From: Adiantum capillus-veneris
Taxonomy: Eukaryota; Streptophyta; Polypodiopsida; Polypodiales; Pteridaceae
Length of the DNA: 64,000 bases
Assembly: GCA_014529385.2 (NCBI GenBank)
Contig: CM043959.1
Span: 87,054,529-87,118,528 of the forward strand
Reading direction: 5' to 3'
Shown: positions 61,202 to 64,000 of the stretch, one piece after another
Layout of the letters: every line of letters begins with the position of its first letter
Numbering within the stretch: the stretch's first letter is position 1
The notes under the pieces: generated by a model
What the model saw: only the letters and a program-made list of their open reading frames with translations
Databases searched by the model: none
What the model was told of the DNA's origin: nothing
Translations under genes and position numbers: made by a program

Positions 61202-63628
61202 TCAAACACTCATCAGATGGTCATCTCCACACTTGTAACAGGGTCCTAGTGCTGGTCTTGGTCCCATTTGATTCGTCCTTTGTGGATAGGATGGTCTTTG
61301 TCCTGTTAACCCTCCATGAGCTATGAACATCAATGTTCTTGCGTCCAAATTGTATCTCTCTTCATCAGAAGCACTTGTAACTGTTGGTATTCCAACATTC
61401 CCAATCATGCCCCATGGTTCTGGTTGTTTGGGTTCTTCTGGTGGGTAATACAGAGTTGGAGACATGTGTGCACCAGATTCTTCATGATAGGCTTGAACAG
61501 GCACTAAGGCTTGTTCTTCCTGATTCTCTAAGGTTGGTGCATATCTAATGCCCACTGGTCTTGCTCCTGGTAAAGGCAGTTGTTGTCCCAATACCGGTTG
61601 CCTTTCCATCCCCATAGGTCCTGGTACATTTCTCGTTGGGTATCGAGGTAGTGGATGTACCTGAGGTGGTGCTAATTGAGCAGGAGGTGCATATTGACGC
61701 TCCCTTACATACCCTTTGTTGTAATAGCACTCCTCTGTTGGATGGTTTGTCCATTTTTGTTCAATAGCACACCATTTCAGTGTTTTTGGCAATGGTTTTT
61801 GGTATGGTGCCATCCTTTTTAGAGCCTCTTCTATCATTTGCTCTACATTTGGCATGGTTGTTGTTTGAACATTCTTTTTAGTGGTAGTCTCGCTCGCTAC
61901 GGAGGAAGAGCTACTGGATGCAAAATCTGTATCCGCTGACACCTCTCCATAAACCATACAGTTATCCACTAAGTACAATGCTTCTCTCGTTACTTGCTCG
62001 AAACTTGTACAAGCTTTCAAGTGCAAGTCCTTCTTGAGAGTGTCATTTCTCAATCCCTCAATAAAGAGAACAGATAGTCTGTCATCTTGTGGTCGTTCAC
62101 GTACTGGACATCTCTCAATGTATTGTTTGAAACGAAGTGAAGCTTCCTTCACTTTTTCGTATTCTCTCTGTTTAAAAGCATATATTTGTGAGACCGTATT
62201 GTGCTTAATCCCTCGTTTTGAGAATTCCTCAGCAAACTCTCTTAGCAAATGGTCAATGTCATGGAATCCCCCTATGTTCAGTGGTTGAAACCATGTCAAT
62301 GCCGTACCTTCTAGAGTAAGACCAAATCCCTCGTATTGTGTATGGAAATCGGTTATCTGCTCAGCTCTTAAGACTTGCTTAAAGAGTGACACATGTGCAT
62401 ACGGATCTCTTGAACCACCATACTTCTTTGGCATACACTTGGCTACTTGAGATGGTCTCATACGTCTATGGTCTGCTACCAATCTCATTGCTCCTGTGTC
62501 CCGGCTAAAGCTTTCTCTAGCATCATGGACTTCATGGGTTACCCTTGTCAGTTCCCCTGCCCTGAATCTACTACTAGGAGGTAAATGTGATGGTTCCGCT
62601 TCGAACCTTGGACCTGGAGTGGTATACGTGGGGATTGGAATTGCACTACCTCGATTCGTATCCATTGAATCTCTGGAATGTAATGATCCCATTGGTCCGG
62701 GCTTCGAGTACTGAGGTTGACTGAAAGAGTCAGCAGCCTGAGTTCTTTGTCCTCCTGTCGTCATTGGGTTTTGCACTCCATTTGTTGGTGCTGATCTTTG
62801 TGAGCTAGAAGTAACATAATACTGATGTAGTGGTCCCCCAAAGTATGTATATCCTTCTAATTCTTTCTTGCCCATTGTTGAGTATTGCCTCCCATACTTG
62901 TCGTAAGCGGCAATTTTCACTTCCGATCCCTCTGTGTAGGTAAAGACATAAAGTCTTTTTTGGTCTATCAACTCTCCAGTGTAGGGTTCTTCACATCTAT
63001 AATAGAGATCTTGCTCCCCATTATTATATTTGTATAGCCCCACATAGATGTTATCAGTGTTGATCCTTGTAGTTTCATTCTCTCTTCTTAACCTCGCATC
63101 AGGGAAGTTCATTATTGGTGCTTTCTTCTCAAGTTCTTCATCTACTTTGGCTTTGGTGCCCATCAATCCCCACTTGTCCACAATGTTAGGGTTTAGGACT
63201 ACCAAGTACATGGTCCCCTCGTCATCTAGATATCTATCTCCGCTATAGCTCACAGGCACTAAGTCCTTGAACTCACTAGGTCTCTCTTCTATCTTTACAC
63301 AATAGCGGTCCATTCCATCTTTGTAGATCTTGGCACCTTGCTCATTGTCGTACTGGTAATTTATAAACAATAGCTTCATTGTGGCGGAAGGGTTTGATGA
63401 TCCTGCTGCCATATTTTCTCTGTTGTTCAGGTTCAAGTGTTCCAAGTGTTCGGTGAAAATCTCGTAAGATCTCTCCAAAGAAGTATCAGAAACACTTCCT
63501 TCAAAGATCGGCTCTAATGGTTGCACCCAACTTTGGTTTACACTTCCCTCGGTTAATATGACACTTGCTTGTTCCCCTTGTTTTGGTTGGTTATTCTGGA
63601 GATTCCTGCCCGATCTCAAATTCATCAA
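61202..63628 (-). CDS. gag: B gag, 808 codons, ends in TGA inside the zinc knuckle
   Basis: Starts MMNLRSGRNLQNNQ. Residues ~90-260 form an N-terminal block conserved with A (GAKIYKDGMDRYCVKIEE, VVLNPNIVDKWGLM). The retrotransposon-gag capsid domain is at ~400-540 (ITDFHTQYEGFGLTLEGTALTWFQ, FAEEFSKRGIKHNTVSQIY, LRFKQYIERCP, LSVLFIEGLRNDTLKKDL), then a Ser-rich linker, KWCAIEQKWTNHPTEECYY, a Pro-rich region, and a knuckle CYKCGDDHLMSV followed by TGA where the last Cys ligand is expected. Long for a plant gag. The capsid part looks intact. Confidence 0.9.
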   Translation of the reverse strand: MMNLRSGRNLQNNQPKQGEQASVILTEGSVNQSWVQPLEPIFEGSVSDTSLERSYEIFTEHLEHLNLNNRENMAAGSSNPSATMKLLFINYQYDNEQGAKIYKDGMDRYCVKIEERPSEFKDLVPVSYSGDRYLDDEGTMYLVVLNPNIVDKWGLMGTKAKVDEELEKKAPIMNFPDARLRRENETTRINTDNIYVGLYKYNNGEQDLYYRCEEPYTGELIDQKRLYVFTYTEGSEVKIAAYDKYGRQYSTMGKKELEGYTYFGGPLHQYYVTSSSQRSAPTNGVQNPMTTGGQRTQAADSFSQPQYSKPGPMGSLHSRDSMDTNRGSAIPIPTYTTPGPRFEAEPSHLPPSSRFRAGELTRVTHEVHDARESFSRDTGAMRLVADHRRMRPSQVAKCMPKKYGGSRDPYAHVSLFKQVLRAEQITDFHTQYEGFGLTLEGTALTWFQPLNIGGFHDIDHLLREFAEEFSKRGIKHNTVSQIYAFKQREYEKVKEASLRFKQYIERCPVRERPQDDRLSVLFIEGLRNDTLKKDLHLKACTSFEQVTREALYLVDNCMVYGEVSADTDFASSSSSSVASETTTKKNVQTTTMPNVEQMIEEALKRMAPYQKPLPKTLKWCAIEQKWTNHPTEECYYNKGYVRERQYAPPAQLAPPQVHPLPRYPTRNVPGPMGMERQPVLGQQLPLPGARPVGIRYAPTLENQEEQALVPVQAYHEESGAHMSPTLYYPPEEPKQPEPWGMIGNVGIPTVTSASDEERYNLDARTLMFIAHGGLTGQRPSYPQRTNQMGPRPALGPCYKCGDDHLMSV

Positions 63629-64000
63629 TTCCCCTAAAGGACTTTAACTTTTCCGTCTCGACAATTTGTTTTCCCAAGTTTTTGTGGTCGGAATTGATCC
63701 AAACTGATTGATACTTGGTCAATTGTTTAATCTTGTCAGTTGGACAACTTCTGTTTCATCAAGTGAGAATTTTGTTGCAGTTATGCTGAAAAAGACATTA
63801 TACGCATATGATGTCTTTTTCACAGATTTGGACTATTTTGGTTATGCTCACTCTCAGTAGCCCCCTTATGCTCTGTCCACTCACAAAATTCAGTTTGAAC
63901 TCTGTTTGAGCAAGTTATGGCTAGTTTAGGCTTTTCTTGGCAATTTTCCGCTTTTGACTTGTTTTGGGTCAATTGTGATCCAAATGGGATGAAACTTGAA
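63629..64000 (-). other. B gag leader with one palindrome
   Basis: Gene-free leader. A B-type palindrome is at 63793-63816 (arms as in array B-2, centre CGCA, one arm change), 165 bp before the gag ATG. That matches the 167 bp between the nearest palindrome and the extra ORF's ATG. The array presumably continues beyond the window. Confidence 0.85.

Larger units (their letters stand above)
42656..64000 (-). mobile_element. B: giant Ty3/gypsy element, 3' LTR to leader, runs off the window
   Basis: Minus-strand order from the right edge: leader with palindrome, gag (63628), spacer, PR1, linker, RT (split by the copia insertion), RNase H, two HHCC modules, integrase, PR2, palindromes, extra ORF, purine tract, 3' LTR (43594-42656). 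Same plan as A but better preserved: only a few stops and frameshifts. Without the 5.1-kb copia insertion (and its 5-bp target duplication) the visible part is ~16.2 kb. The 5' LTR and PBS lie beyond 64000. Confidence 0.93.

Noticed and set aside
61195-61210. Reassigned TGA codon (Cys) or selenocysteine in element B
   Set aside because: Nuclear plant genes use the standard code and no selenocysteine element is visible; kept only as a low-weight finding on stop placement.

Overview
The window looks like nuclear DNA of a land plant, made almost entirely of LTR retrotransposons nested in and next to one another. Evidence: Ty3/gypsy and Ty1/copia polyproteins with plant-type primer sites (initiator Met-tRNA and Asp-tRNA), CpG-to-TpG decay typical of methylated repeats, and very long GA/CT, CA, TA and poly-G tracts. 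I recognise no host gene, tRNA or rRNA gene. The species cannot be read from the sequence; a plant with a large repeat-rich genome is a reasonable inference.

Layout. 1-7681: a decayed gypsy element (G1, minus strand; likely chromovirus) with a 1,560-bp 5' LTR, Met PBS, broken gag-pol with a chromodomain-like tail, and a 3' LTR cut by the window edge. 7900-10045: remnant of a short-LTR (~143 bp) copia-like family C, minus strand. 10645-17388: three near-identical tandem copies of an unrecognised ~2.2-kb unit, separated by ~145-bp GA arrays. 17434-17722 and 25125-25330: small tandem repeats bordered by microsatellites. 18956-22606: LTR-less gypsy fragment D (minus). 22607-24222: LTR plus leader of the G1 family on the plus strand (E). 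25369-39948: giant gypsy element A (minus), 3' end lost, 5' LTR at 39030-39948, Asp-tRNA-type PBS. 39949-42655: family C on the plus strand, including a tandem LTR-internal-LTR miniature element whose TATA box has become a TA microsatellite. 42656-64000 (edge): a second giant gypsy element B (minus), better preserved, split in its RT by a young complete copia element (52864-57963, plus) with identical 227-bp LTRs, 5-bp target duplication CATGC and one in-frame TAG.

The most interesting system is the family of giant gypsy elements A and B. They are diverged from each other but share features that are not textbook: (1) a duplicated RNase H-integrase linker carrying two successive HHCC zinc-finger modules; (2) a second retropepsin-like domain after the integrase, besides the normal protease before RT; (3) an extra sense-strand ORF downstream of pol with basic nuclear-localisation-like stretches and, in B, a long coiled coil; (4) arrays of 22-24-bp palindromes, spaced about 285 bp, lying upstream of both gag and the extra ORF, with a single degenerate copy in the LTR about 340 bp from its 3' end. 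The palindrome differs between families (A core AATAATCGCGATTATT, B core CATCATACGCGTATGATG), but period, placement and a CGCG centre are the same. This suggests a fast-evolving cis element (operator, promoter or RNA hairpin) reused at every leader of the element.

History inferred from nesting: C is older than A (A's LTR edge cuts C homology) and than B (B's LTR edge lies in C's CT tract). The copia insertion in B is the youngest event. The ORFs are typical retroelement gag-pol expression units; no operon-like host organisation is present.
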